Positions 44,801-53,505 of a stretch of DNA of 64,000 bases are shown here, one piece after another (within the stretch, counting starts at the first letter, position 1; every line of letters begins with the position of its first letter). This DNA is from Cyclobacteriaceae bacterium (lineage in GTDB: Bacteria > Bacteroidota > Bacteroidia > Cytophagales > Cyclobacteriaceae), in assembly GCA_020832305.1 (NCBI GenBank), contig JAFIEV010000046.1, positions 124,001 to 188,000 of the forward strand, given 5' to 3'. The notes below the pieces were generated by a model. The model did not search any database, was not told the origin of the DNA, and saw only the letters and a list, made by a program, of their open reading frames with translations. Position numbers and translations under genes: made by a program.

Positions 44801-46500
44801 TTCTGGGGTTTATGTTTTCAGAAATGCAGGGATCGGTAGATGGTGATATGCAGATAAGGGGCAGGTTTGTATCACCGGAAATCAATGGTAAAGGAAAGAT
44901 TAATCAAGGCGCATTGACCTTCAATTACCTGAAAACCAGGTATAATATTGATGGAGATTTGCTGTTTGAAAACGATGAAATGCTTTTCAGAAATATGAGA
45001 ATTGCCGATGTTGAAAACAATACAGGAACCCTTAGCGGCGCCATTCGGTTTAATAGTATCAATGATCTGGTATTTAATCTGAGAGGAAATTTTAACCGGT
45101 TGCAGGTTATGAATACCAGTCCCGCAGACAATGACCTGTTTTATGGCATTGCATATGCAACCGGTAACATTAACATAACTGGCACAGATAAAAATTTGCA
45201 GATTAATACCACAGCCAGATCAGAGCGGGGAACCCGCATCTACATACCCCTTGAGGGGACAGCTGAAGTTGCGCAACAAGACTTTATTTATTTTGTGAGC
45301 CGAGAGGAGGAAAAAGCCAGAGAAGATGATGACTTTTTACCGGTGGAATCAAGAACAGAGCCCTCACGTATCACCATGAATTTTGACCTGGATATAACTC
45401 CTGAAGCTTATTGTGAAATTATTTTTGACATTACAGCGGGCGATATTATCAGGGGACGGGGAAATGGAAAATTTAATATGACCTATGATTCCCGGGCAGA
45501 TTTTACCATGTTGGGTGAGTATGAAATTACAGAAGGAGCCTATAATTTTACCTTGCGAAATATCATAAATAAGGAATTTGCAATCTTGCCAGGCAGTCGC
45601 ATTACCTGGATGGGGGATCCCTATGCCGCTATTTTAGATATCAGAGCATCTTATCGTCAGCTAGCTTCTTTGCAGCCTATACTCAATATTGGAGATGTGG
45701 AATCTCAGTCGCCTGATCTGGCACGTAGGTACCCGGCATACGTTAGGATGGATATCAAAGGGGATCTAAGTAACCCGGAAATTGATTTTGATATATCAAT
45801 TGAAGAATATCCAAGAAATCTTCTGGTGGATGGGGTATCATTGGAAACCCAGATAGGTACATTTAAAAACAGACTCGCCACAGATGAGCAGGAACTGAAA
45901 AGACAGGTTTTCTCACTCATCATCCTGCGAAATTTTTCTCCGCAGGATGCATTTAATATAAGTGGATCTGTAGGCAATAGCCTTAGTGAATTTATTTCAA
46001 ACCAGGTGAGTTATTGGATCAACCAGGTAGATGAAAACCTGATGATAGACCTCGACCTGGGCTCTCTTAACCAGGAGGCTTTCAATACTTTTCAATTGCG
46101 ATTGTCGTATTCTTTCCTCGATGGTCGCCTTAGAATCACCCGAGATGGAGGCTTCCAGAATGAAAGATCTGCCAATGAAGCTACCGCCATTATCGGCGAC
46201 TGGACTGTAGAATATATGCTTACCTCTGATGGCAAATACCGCATAAAAGTTTACAGTAAGTCGCAGTTTAATACCGTTTACTCTAATATAGACAACAGAA
46301 ACCTTACCACTACAGGATTCAGTATGATGCACACCCAAAGCTTCAATGAATTAAAGGATCTGTTTAAAAGCGCACGAAAACAGGCAAAAAAGTTGCGCGA
46401 GCAGAATCAAATTAACCCTGTTGAAGAGGAGGAAGATGACAATCCATATATTTTGCCTTCTGAGATCATTTCTAAAGAAGATGAGTTGTTTGATGATTAA
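41884..46500 (+). CDS. tamB: TamB-family translocation/assembly module protein
   Basis: The 1538-residue protein has one N-terminal membrane anchor (about residues 15-45), a very long repetitive beta-strand body and the C-terminal DUF490/TamB domain, recognisable by DFTMLGEYEITEGAYNFTL and KRQVFSLIILRNFSPQ. TamB-type proteins span the periplasm and carry lipids and/or help outer-membrane protein assembly. The size agrees with Bacteroidota members. The start appears to be TTG at 41884; an in-frame stop is at 41878-41880 and no ATG occurs before about residue 86. It is divergent from tsaD with a six-base gap between starts. Confidence 0.93.
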   Translation: MDNLEKTPQDIKKYIAVLILRTLIGFLLSFFLITSIISLPFVQTAIVNRLAAWVSEKIDHQTEIGYANIRWFDVVVLKDIRISDTQSEEMILVDHLVLDFKLKELLYSSNVNFDRAELNGAQVSMRRNSPDDDFNINYFISRIQMLLPPRRSDAKGPKPFVVDAVYLKNSVFVLDNSGRDSLKGQFDYNHFELEEIKGTVKTLNLSAGDLELKAVNLQFRDRATKLEVKNLNTFYSFTKKEMRFEDFNIAIGNSVIKNDMVFLYDSVQNLSYFVDEVDIEADFKPSIIQLQDLAIFAPQLREYSQRIQMSGEFRGRINRFDTKNLKLDFGSRSTIEGNLSMMGLPLVKETFVNAQLNKANIHIQDLKPYLNDEALQSVSTFGNTQINGRFTGFFSDFVCNAGFVTEVGNFTTDINLKINELYQEQSTYTGRLVTKNLNLGAIIGDKEFLQLLDFEGKVSGKGFSIDKAVVDMDASIKRIGIKGYNYSNVYTDARLAFEQFEGRLVIEDPNLFFNGKLNLDLRDGFEKFMVNAQLDSARLQNLGFTSNHTFVSARLDVDITGLQLDEMLGTALVSDLYIEYKDRSLEMDIMNFSSFYDTLGRSVELQSELIDGRIFGDFKFAAFFKDISEMFEEYKLAIENDEKKLETYYAKSKTTNNTFFYLDISAHLKNANPIINLFVPDLKITENTFVTGSYIGGPTTFLNLNTQIRQFSLKDYVFRRNEFSIQTNKSNASRQIYGQLHFHSDRQGYINQQKSQDLILDLDWYGNQINFYTRIDEFNGDSYLKITGKLDLLPDELVMKFNPSEMGIIGKIWHFNEDNYISFKKRNIDVYRLELSNQEQRILLDGSVSEDPDDVLFLSIMRFKMENINPLLDKSLLGMANGFVELKNYYAKREINSNLSIEDLYISDFLIGDVTSSSIYEQEENRFRVNLNTVRNGLQTIELSGYLDPDEVTDQFQLNAKLVKTNLNIIEPFLGFMFSEMQGSVDGDMQIRGRFVSPEINGKGKINQGALTFNYLKTRYNIDGDLLFENDEMLFRNMRIADVENNTGTLSGAIRFNSINDLVFNLRGNFNRLQVMNTSPADNDLFYGIAYATGNINITGTDKNLQINTTARSERGTRIYIPLEGTAEVAQQDFIYFVSREEEKAREDDDFLPVESRTEPSRITMNFDLDITPEAYCEIIFDITAGDIIRGRGNGKFNMTYDSRADFTMLGEYEITEGAYNFTLRNIINKEFAILPGSRITWMGDPYAAILDIRASYRQLASLQPILNIGDVESQSPDLARRYPAYVRMDIKGDLSNPEIDFDISIEEYPRNLLVDGVSLETQIGTFKNRLATDEQELKRQVFSLIILRNFSPQDAFNISGSVGNSLSEFISNQVSYWINQVDENLMIDLDLGSLNQEAFNTFQLRLSYSFLDGRLRITRDGGFQNERSANEATAIIGDWTVEYMLTSDGKYRIKVYSKSQFNTVYSNIDNRNLTTTGFSMMHTQSFNELKDLFKSARKQAKKLREQNQINPVEEEEDDNPYILPSEIISKEDELFDD

Positions 46501-46578
46501 AAATCGTTTACAAACCTGTACAATTTTTTTATTTTGAATAAGCTGACACAGGTCATTTATTATAAAGCTGTTAGCTAT

Positions 46579-46586
46579 TATCTTTG
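46579..46586 (+). promoter_or_regulatory. Candidate -7 box of the split-Soret cytochrome gene
   Basis: TATCTTTG fits the TAnnTTTG consensus and lies 22 bases before the start codon at 46609. No convincing TTTG -33 element occurs at the usual 19-base distance. Confidence 0.45.
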
Positions 46587-46608
46587 ATGTTCACTAAAAA
46601 AGCTGAAT

Positions 46609-47388
46609 ATGGCGAGGCTAAACAGAAGAGGCTTATTTAAGGCTGCAGGAATCGCAGGGGCTGGTTATGTTGCCAGTGTATTCACTGGTTTTGCAAGTGC
46701 AGGTTCTGATTCCCCTTCAACGGCACCATGGATTTATCATCCCCTGGATGCTGATCATACTGCTTCCCTTGCTTACGAAATATACCCGGGGCGCGGTTGC
46801 ATGTATTCTGTGTTTAAAAGCATAGTTGGCCAGCTTGCCGATAACTTTGGAGCACCTTATAATCAATTTCCGTTCGATATGCTTCAATATGGCCACGGAG
46901 GAGCAGGCTCCTATGGATCGCTCTGCGGGACGTTAAATGGCGGCGCCGCAGCCATAGGGCTTTTTTGTAATGATAAAAAAACTTCAGACCAGATGATCAG
47001 TCATTTGTTTAAATGGTATGAAGAAAGTGAATTGCCTGTATTTGTTCCGGAAAAGCCATTGATAGAAGATGAAATACCAACTGTGATAACAGAATCGGTA
47101 ATTTGCCATGCTTCAATATCGAGATGGTGCATGAAAGCGGCTTGCAGCCCTGATGACCCCATGCGTACTGAAAGATGCATGCGGCTTAGTGCAGATATAG
47201 CCGCAAAAACAGTCGAAATCCTCAATGCATATGCCGATAAGCATGTTGTTGCCTTTGCCTTAGACGCTAAAAGTGAAGAGTGCATGACCTGCCATGGAAA
47301 AGAGGAAGCAAAAATGTATAAATCAAAAGCCAAAACGTCCTGCGGTAGTTGTCATGGGGATCCTCATGTTCCCGCTTTTCAACCGTAA
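46609..47388 (+). CDS. Split-Soret-type exported cytochrome (C_GCAxxG_C_C family)
   Basis: The 259-residue protein starts with a Tat-like signal (MARLNRRGLFKAAGIAGAG). The mature part has the C_GCAxxG_C_C-type pattern (GRGCMYSVFKSIVGQLADN... then SLCGTLNGGAAAIGLFCND) and two CxxCH haem motifs near the C-terminus: CMTCH at 225-229 and CGSCH at 245-249. This matches the split-Soret cytochrome family of sulphate reducers, in which two haems stack at a dimer interface. The function here is unknown; a small periplasmic redox or electron-storage protein is possible. It has its own -7 box. Its stop codon overlaps the T-run of the convergent ThuA gene's terminator. Confidence 0.85.
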   Translation: MARLNRRGLFKAAGIAGAGYVASVFTGFASAGSDSPSTAPWIYHPLDADHTASLAYEIYPGRGCMYSVFKSIVGQLADNFGAPYNQFPFDMLQYGHGGAGSYGSLCGTLNGGAAAIGLFCNDKKTSDQMISHLFKWYEESELPVFVPEKPLIEDEIPTVITESVICHASISRWCMKAACSPDDPMRTERCMRLSADIAAKTVEILNAYADKHVVAFALDAKSEECMTCHGKEEAKMYKSKAKTSCGSCHGDPHVPAFQP

Positions 47389-47421
47389 AAAAAATCCGGC
47401 CTCCCAAAAGGAAGACCGGAT
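47387..47421 (-). terminator. Terminator of the ThuA-domain gene
   Basis: Arms 47394-47405 and 47410-47421 form a 12-pair stem with two G-U pairs and a 4-base loop. On the minus strand the stem is followed by eight T residues, the last of which overlap the stop codon of the convergent split-Soret gene. Confidence 0.85.
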
Positions 47422-47446
47422 AAATTCTTATAAATGGTTTGCTGAT

Positions 47447-48340
47447 TTATTCCTTAAAAGGTCTTTGACTCACCTTATCCGGTGCTGGAAAGTCACTGGG
47501 TACAGGTAATGTAACTTTACCACTTCCTGCCCATTCGGCACCTCGCTGATAAGTTGTAATAAAACCTACGCTGGTCATAGCATCACGGCTATGGCCTAAC
47601 ACAGAGTGGAATATACGACCTTTTCCATATTGTATAGTCATAAGAATGGGTTCATGTCTGTCGCTGCCTCCAAACTCCGGGGAAGCATAGGCCGTAGCCA
47701 ATACATCCATATTTTTTGCCGGCCCGCGTAGTTGTTCGTATAATTCATCTTTGGCATGCATCCATTTCTCGGGAAGCCCTTTCATAATCGGGTGTTCCGG
47801 CATTCGTGTTTGTACCTGAAAACTATGCTGAGCCCCGTGGTGTCCACCCCGGCCTGGACGATTGTCTCTGACCAGCTCACCTTCTTTATTGTAGTAAACA
47901 TAAGGGCCGTCCTTTTCATTCCGGCCACCCCAGCCACCAAGTCCAATCATTTCATTATACTCAGGCCATGAAGGGAATGAATTGTCTGCTGCATGTATAA
48001 CCACCAGACCTCCACCCGATCGAATAAACTGCTCAAACCTTTTGCGAACTTCGGGCAACCAGAGTACTTCATCGTCTATAATGCTAACAATAAGATCATA
48101 CTTTTTGAAATTGGGATTAAAAGTACTGATATCCTCTCCCGGAGCCGGGCAACTTACATGTTCCAACTCAAAACGACCAGTTTCAGTTAGATATGACTTT
48201 AATGGTGCAACCCATTCTTCCCAATGCTTGTGGTGTACACTGCGACCATCTAAAAACAAGGTTTTAATTTTCCTGCCTGATTGAGCCATAAGTGGCATCG
48301 CCATAATCAGGCAAACTACTACTGCAAAAAATCTTTTCAT
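47447..48340 (-). CDS. Secreted ThuA-domain protein
   Basis: The 297-residue protein has a signal peptide (MKRFFAVVVCLIMAMPLMA, cut after about residue 20). A ThuA-like domain with a flavodoxin/glutamine-amidotransferase-like fold follows, with FLDGRSVHHKHWEEW, LIVSIIDDEVLWLPE, GGGLVVIHAADNSFPSW, DELYEQLRG and YGKGRIFHSVLGHS. ThuA domains were first named from trehalose utilisation, but the function is not established; export suggests a sugar-related role outside the cytoplasm. It is divergent from the DoxX/Gfo-Idh pair, which is a common neighbourhood for this family. Confidence 0.88.
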   Translation of the reverse strand: MKRFFAVVVCLIMAMPLMAQSGRKIKTLFLDGRSVHHKHWEEWVAPLKSYLTETGRFELEHVSCPAPGEDISTFNPNFKKYDLIVSIIDDEVLWLPEVRKRFEQFIRSGGGLVVIHAADNSFPSWPEYNEMIGLGGWGGRNEKDGPYVYYNKEGELVRDNRPGRGGHHGAQHSFQVQTRMPEHPIMKGLPEKWMHAKDELYEQLRGPAKNMDVLATAYASPEFGGSDRHEPILMTIQYGKGRIFHSVLGHSRDAMTSVGFITTYQRGAEWAGSGKVTLPVPSDFPAPDKVSQRPFKE

Positions 48341-48793
48341 CTTTCAGGTTTTAATAAACATTACTCGTTATTGCAAAAACCAGGCCGCTCTTCAAAATTT
48401 GAAATAATTGACCCGCTATCCAAAAATATGATTTTAAATTCAAATCCCCATCTGCCAGAACAGTATAGTTTTGGAATATTTGTAATATATGTATTTGGAT
48501 TTATAATAAGGCGATAGCACCAACTTCATTTTACACCATGTTATCCTTTTAGTTTGAAAATTGTTTGAAAATTGTGAAATTATTTCTATTTTCGGGGCGT
48601 TTAATTACTGGAGCGAAAGTGCATCAACGTCTTTTTTTTGATCATTGACAAGGTTTAGGTTTTGCGTGATATATTGGTCATCAATTTTTTAAAAAGGCGA
48701 TGAAAGTTAATGGAATTGTTGAACATGTGGGAAAACTGGTAGTACAAGCTTAAATATATAATTTACATCTTTATTTATTAATCCAAAACAGTT
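48341..48793. other. 453-base intergenic region between divergent ThuA and DoxX genes
   Basis: An AT-rich region that should hold the promoters of both genes. I searched for a TAnnTTTG box near each start and found none that fits. No open frame with coding character, no hairpin and no RNA gene is visible. Confidence 0.3.
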
Positions 48794-49309
48794 ATGCAGT
48801 CGTTAAAAAATGTTAATTACACCAATGGACAGCTTAGCATGCTTGTCATGTTAAGAGTGCTTATTGGATGGCACTTTCTTTTTGAAGGTCTTACCAAGGT
48901 ATCGAAGTCAGGATGGACTTCAGCGGGTTATTTATTGGATTCAAAGGGATGGTTTTCCGGAATTTTTATCTGGATGGCAGAAAGCCCGGGTATTTTGAAA
49001 TTTATTGATTTTATGAATGTGTGGGGTTTGTTCTTTATAGGCCTTGCATTGATGATTGGTTTGTTTTCCAGACTCGCTGCTATAGGTGGTATGGCTCTGC
49101 TCGCAATGTATTATTTATCTCATCCGCCACTTGCAGGTCTTGAGTATGGTGCCCCGGGAGAGGGAACTTACCTGCTGGTAAATAAAAACCTCATTGAACT
49201 TTTTGCACTTGCAGTATTATTTGTATTCCCAACCAGCCAGATTATCGGCGTAGACAGGTTTTTGTATATCAGTAAATACAAAAGAAATCCGGACCCACAG
49301 CTTGCATAG
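48794..49309 (+). CDS. DoxX-family membrane protein
   Basis: The 171-residue protein has four membrane segments (about 15-35, 72-90, 96-112 and 135-155), with the DoxX-like start MLRVLIGWHFLFEGLTKVS. DoxX proteins are small integral membrane proteins; some act with thiosulfate:quinone oxidoreductase or in redox complexes, others have unknown roles. The gene is 32 bases before a Gfo/Idh/MocA gene and probably co-transcribed with it, so it may serve as a quinone-linked membrane partner for an exported dehydrogenase. That is inference. Confidence 0.88.
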   Translation: MQSLKNVNYTNGQLSMLVMLRVLIGWHFLFEGLTKVSKSGWTSAGYLLDSKGWFSGIFIWMAESPGILKFIDFMNVWGLFFIGLALMIGLFSRLAAIGGMALLAMYYLSHPPLAGLEYGAPGEGTYLLVNKNLIELFALAVLFVFPTSQIIGVDRFLYISKYKRNPDPQLA

Positions 49310-49341
49310 TTTTATTAAATAACTTAAAAATTTGAAACAGA

Positions 49342-50967
49342 ATGTCTGAAAATAAAAATAATGGCGGAATGAGCCGCCGGGATATTTTAAAAGGATTGGC
49401 TACCGTGCCTGCCGTTGGAGGTTTGTTTTACGGAGCCTATGTAAGTGGTAAAAAATACGATGCCACGCGTGAGGCCCGTCAAAGTATACTTAAAGAATTT
49501 AACATCGATGCGGGTGTTTCCACTCCCAGAATGACTTATACCCCCGGAGCAAAAAGCACCGGACAAAAGATAAGACTGGGCGTGATTGGATTCGGTATCA
49601 GAGGGCCACAGCTGGTGCAGGCTTCGGGATTTGCCACTCGCCGCTGGCTTGAGAATATGGAGAAGATGGGTCCTGATAACGACCGACTGAAAGCTTTTTA
49701 TGAGCAGGAAGACCTCAATATTGAGTACACCGCAGTTTGTGATATTTTTACCGTAAAGGCAGAAGAAGCTAAAGATACGGTTGACAATGGCAGTGCACAT
49801 GGTAAAAAGGGCAATGCAAAAGTCTATAAAAACTGGGAGGATCTGGTAAATGCCCCTGATGTAGATGCTGTTATTATTGCTACCCCAGACCACTGGCATG
49901 CACCCATGTCTATTGTCGCAGCAAAAGCTGGCAAACACGTATTTGTTGAAAAACCGATGACCCACAAAATCCAGGAAACCCATGAGCTTTTCAGGGTGAT
50001 CCAGGAAACCGGAGTGGTATTTCAGGTTGGCCATCAGCACAGACAAACTGATAGTTATTTCAAAGCCAAGGAAATTATAGATAAAGGTGTTTTGGGCCCG
50101 ATTTCCATGGTATTAACCCATACCAACAGAAACTCTCCCAATGGCGCCTGGGTTTATCCAATACATGAGCAGGCAAGTCCTGAAACCATCGACTGGGATA
50201 TGTTCCTGGGTAATGCACCTAAAGTGCCGTTTAACAAGGACCACTTCTTCCGATGGAGGAAATACTGGGCTTATGGCACCGGATTAAATGGTGACCTTAT
50301 GACCCATGAATTTGACGCCTTTAATCAGATTCTTGGCATGGGCATTCCCAAATCGGCTGTATGTTCCGGTGGAGTATACTTCTTTAAAGATGGCCGTGAA
50401 GTGCCTGATGTAATGAATGTCGCTTTGGAATACCCAGACAAAAACTACACATTTATCTATAGTGCCACCCAGGCCAATGAATATTCAAGAACTAACCTCA
50501 TCCTGGGCCATGATGCATCTATGGAAATCACGCGTGAATTAATAGTTAAACCAGACAGAAGGTCTACACGATTTGCCGAAAAATTTGAAAAAGGCATTAT
50601 CAAGCCCGATGAGCCTTTATTCTCATATGTGCCAGGAAGTACCAACCTCGATGCAGTAACTACAGCAACCGAAAGATACTTTGCAGCCAAAGGTTTATTA
50701 TATACCTACAGAGATGGCGTAAGGGTAGATTCTGGCCACCTGCATATAAAAGAATGGCTTGAGGCCATCAGGGGTAATGGTAAAACCAGTTGCGATATTG
50801 TTGCGGGATACGAAGAAGCCATTGCAGCTCACATGGCAACAGTAGCACATAAGATGGGAATCAAAGCATTCTGGAATGATGAAACTAAAGAAATTCACGA
50901 CCAGAATGGCAATGTAATTCATGAAATACCCACAGATTCTCCGGCCGATGTAGGGGTAATTGCATAA
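49342..50967 (+). CDS. Exported Gfo/Idh/MocA-family oxidoreductase, long form
   Basis: The 541-residue protein has a Tat-like signal (MSRRDILKGLATVPAVGGLF), with the RR preceded by an 11-residue polar stretch. A Rossmann domain with GVIGFGIRGPQLVQ and the family segment HVFVEKPMTHKIQET follows, along with the C-terminal alpha/beta domain. It is longer than the other copy at 4923-6308 because of an extended N-terminus and inserted loops. The substrate is probably a sugar or sugar acid. It follows DoxX by 32 bases and ends with a perfect terminator. Together with the divergent ThuA gene it forms a small exported-redox group. Confidence 0.9.
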   Translation: MSENKNNGGMSRRDILKGLATVPAVGGLFYGAYVSGKKYDATREARQSILKEFNIDAGVSTPRMTYTPGAKSTGQKIRLGVIGFGIRGPQLVQASGFATRRWLENMEKMGPDNDRLKAFYEQEDLNIEYTAVCDIFTVKAEEAKDTVDNGSAHGKKGNAKVYKNWEDLVNAPDVDAVIIATPDHWHAPMSIVAAKAGKHVFVEKPMTHKIQETHELFRVIQETGVVFQVGHQHRQTDSYFKAKEIIDKGVLGPISMVLTHTNRNSPNGAWVYPIHEQASPETIDWDMFLGNAPKVPFNKDHFFRWRKYWAYGTGLNGDLMTHEFDAFNQILGMGIPKSAVCSGGVYFFKDGREVPDVMNVALEYPDKNYTFIYSATQANEYSRTNLILGHDASMEITRELIVKPDRRSTRFAEKFEKGIIKPDEPLFSYVPGSTNLDAVTTATERYFAAKGLLYTYRDGVRVDSGHLHIKEWLEAIRGNGKTSCDIVAGYEEAIAAHMATVAHKMGIKAFWNDETKEIHDQNGNVIHEIPTDSPADVGVIA

Positions 50968-51005
50968 GAATAAAACAGAGCAACTGTTTTAAGTTATAGA
51001 AATAC

Positions 51006-51037
51006 AAAGCCCTGAATCATCGATTCAGGGCTTTTAC
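51006..51037 (+). terminator. Terminator after the DoxX-Gfo/Idh unit
   Basis: A perfect 13-pair stem (arms AAAGCCCTGAATC at 51006-51018 and GATTCAGGGCTTT at 51022-51034) with a 3-base loop is followed by TTTTA on the plus strand. It starts 38 bases past the stop codon. Confidence 0.9.
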
Positions 51038-51330
51038 TATTATATGTATTGTCCTGATCAACCTTAAAACATCATTAACAAGCTTAAAAACCTAAGATTT
51101 TAACCATTTATGGCGTTTTAACATCAAGGCCTCTGTGCGACGAACTTCATTTTGTGCTAAGGAGAGACCTGCCCAATTCACCGTTTATTAAATCTGACCT
51201 GGCTTGAAATGCGTCATGTTTGATAATTTTTATTTGTAATTGTCAGCATTATATCCTTTAATCCCAGATTATGTTTTTGGCTTTTGTACTTGTACTGCTA
51301 ATGCATAATTCGGTTATTAAGTCTGATGAA
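51035..51330. other. Intergenic stretch between two convergent genes
   Basis: About 300 bases between the Gfo/Idh terminator and the 3' end of the beta-helix gene. It is AT-rich and has no open frame of coding character or clear hairpin; I see nothing else in it. Confidence 0.3.
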
Positions 51331-52983
51331 TCAATCGGTTTTTATTTTCACATCTTTAAACATAAACATGTTATCGCTTATCCTTAAACTTTTTCCGCTG
51401 GTGGTAGCCACGTTCCTGAGAATAACTTCCTGAGTTTTTATATAAGGATATTTTTCCTGATAAGTTTCATCAAGCATTTCCGGATTGAAATTGGAAAAAA
51501 TAGCAGGTCCCTGATAATCCTCAGGGTGGCTTGAGTCGTCGATAGTGAGGTTTTCGATGGTAATACGCCAGGGCATATAGCATGTATACCCAAAATCATG
51601 CTGGCCTGAATAGGAGCCTCCGAAGAGACTGGCACTTACCGGTGCGCCCCCCGCAGGGATGAATTTGCAATTGCGAATGATAAACTCTCCTTGCCAGGTA
51701 CTTCCATAATCAGAACGCAGGTTGATGAGGCTCCTGCCGTAAATGGTAGAATTTTCAACGGTAAATATTCCGCTGCCAATGGTATTGATCCCCTGATGAC
51801 CCAGGGTCGAATTGCGGATCGTCGCATTGGCAACACCCATATGGGCATCAAACCGGGAAAATGTACATTGATCTAAAACCAGGTTTTTGCTGTAATTTGA
51901 TGCCATAAGACCCCAATAGGTTCTGTCTAATATGTCATTGGTCTGACTGCAATTTGTCAAAGATACATTAAGGGCTCTGTTAACAGTAATATCGTAGCTA
52001 CCCATTGAAACAGGTAGCCCCGCGGCCCCAATGGTCTGATAAATTTTTCGACCTGTTAATACAGAATTAGTGACGGTTACATTGGAACAATCGGCAATGT
52101 TGATAAATCCATTATATGGGGCACCATGATCCCCTTCACCTGTAACCTTGTGCTCAATGGCATCGATATGTACATTGGAGCGCCTTATGGCAATCCCCCT
52201 GCTGTAATAGGTATACCTTGACTCTGCCTGATTGGCAATAGTGGTGAAAAGCCCTCCTTTGATGTGCAATGTTTTTTCATCTACAGGTATGGCTACTATG
52301 TCGGTAATTTGTTCGAAGTCCCAGATGACAGGAGTGTCATTATCCACATTTCCATCTTTGTCAACTCTAAAAATATCGGTTTGCGGTCTACCATTGTTCT
52401 GATTTAAGCCATACCTGATATATCTTCTCACTGTCGAATCTGTGACAGTAATAATGTAATTGCCAGGCACCGGAATATCTATTTTTTCCTGGTTTTTCTT
52501 CAAGGAAGAAATGCCCTCTGGCTTGTAGGCTTTTAAATCAGAACTTGCCATGAAAACATGTGTTGTCCGGTTTTCTACATCGGTATCGTCAATGATAAAG
52601 ACAGCAGAGCCAAAATCAGTATCGGTTTGTATTATGGCTGTACGATCCTTACCACTTATTAAATAGCTCGCACCATTATCTGCCTTTACGGGAAGACCAT
52701 TGACATTGGCAAAGGCATGAGCAGCGGCAATGGCATCAATATCATCTGATTTGCCATCACCTTTGGCACCGAAATCACTATAGAACACCGTACCCCTGGT
52801 TAAAAATCGTTTAGCATCCTTTTTAGATACATTGATCAGCAATTCACCATCTCCACCGGTCATTGCTCCCGTTTTATTTTTTGTGATGGTAATGTTAGTT
52901 TTTTCTGAAGGATCAGGGTTTTGAGTCTGTGCGCTGCCAACAAGACAATAAAATAAGAAGAAAAATGTGCAAATGTATTTCAT
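51331..52983 (-). CDS. Secreted right-handed beta-helix protein (pectate-lyase-like fold)
   Basis: The 550-residue secreted protein has a signal peptide (MKYICTFFFLFYCLVGSAQ). The block VFYSDFGAKGDGKSDDIDAI is typical of the pectate lyase 3/GH28-GH55-like beta-helix superfamily, and many short Asn/Thr/Ile-rich turns typical of parallel beta-helix coils follow (about 230-500: FINIADCSNVTVTNSVLTG, NVSLTNCSQTND, ...). No catalytic pattern of a known polysaccharide lyase or hydrolase can be picked out. It is probably a binding or degrading protein for a polysaccharide. It stands alone, about 6 kb from the SusCD pair, so no direct operon link exists. Confidence 0.8.
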   Translation of the reverse strand: MKYICTFFFLFYCLVGSAQTQNPDPSEKTNITITKNKTGAMTGGDGELLINVSKKDAKRFLTRGTVFYSDFGAKGDGKSDDIDAIAAAHAFANVNGLPVKADNGASYLISGKDRTAIIQTDTDFGSAVFIIDDTDVENRTTHVFMASSDLKAYKPEGISSLKKNQEKIDIPVPGNYIITVTDSTVRRYIRYGLNQNNGRPQTDIFRVDKDGNVDNDTPVIWDFEQITDIVAIPVDEKTLHIKGGLFTTIANQAESRYTYYSRGIAIRRSNVHIDAIEHKVTGEGDHGAPYNGFINIADCSNVTVTNSVLTGRKIYQTIGAAGLPVSMGSYDITVNRALNVSLTNCSQTNDILDRTYWGLMASNYSKNLVLDQCTFSRFDAHMGVANATIRNSTLGHQGINTIGSGIFTVENSTIYGRSLINLRSDYGSTWQGEFIIRNCKFIPAGGAPVSASLFGGSYSGQHDFGYTCYMPWRITIENLTIDDSSHPEDYQGPAIFSNFNPEMLDETYQEKYPYIKTQEVILRNVATTSGKSLRISDNMFMFKDVKIKTD

Positions 52984-53396
52984 TACAAAACTATTTAGTT
53001 TAAACTTTGGCCTGATGGAGCTTGCATGTTGTACTTTACATCTCTTTAATGGAGCACATCGTTCATGCAGGGTTCATTCAAAAACGTTTAATTCGGATGC
53101 ACCCTATGGTAAATCAACCTGGTGCTTTGAATGTAAATATGCCAATAAAATCCAAATTTTTAAGCATTCATGTGAGCTAAATCTAAAATGTGTTTTTTGT
53201 AAACACATTTCATGATTAATTGACGGATAATCAAAGATGTTGTATTTAGCTTTATAAGCTCATCAGGTTATTTAAGGCCATTTTTTCGTATTTACAAGTA
53301 TTGCCATCCTCGCCAAAGATCGTCAAGACGTGATTAAAGTTTAGTCAAACAAGTATTCCTTCAAAAAATTCGTATTAAAGTCCACTGTTTACATCG

Positions 53397-53415
53397 TTTG
53401 TATTATGGCTGTACG
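53397..53415. repeat. 19-base copy of part of the beta-helix gene
   Basis: TTTGTATTATGGCTGTACG occurs here and, in the same orientation, at 52626-52644 within the beta-helix gene. It extends four more bases upstream (ATCG) if one inserted G is allowed. In the gene it encodes RTAIIQT on the minus strand. The surrounding sequence does not align, so only a short fragment is shared. It may be a remnant of a duplicated gene or chance. Confidence 0.5.
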
Positions 53416-53505
53416 TATTTCTAAATAACATAAATAGCAATTCCTAAGTGCTCATTTTATTGCGCCAATCTATGACCTGTATTCCAGGACTATACCACTG
53501 TGTAT

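Noticed and set aside
52970-52995. TAGTTTTG near the start of the beta-helix gene as a -7 box
   Set aside because: It matches TAnnTTTG, but the transcript would begin at or inside the start codon and no -33 element is seen. A leaderless message is possible, but not supported enough to annotate.
52967-53215. Plus-strand 82-codon frame with CxxC-like cysteines (WCFECKYANK ... CVFC)
   Set aside because: It begins inside the signal peptide of the beta-helix gene on the other strand, has no start signal of its own, and the cysteine pattern is not convincing.
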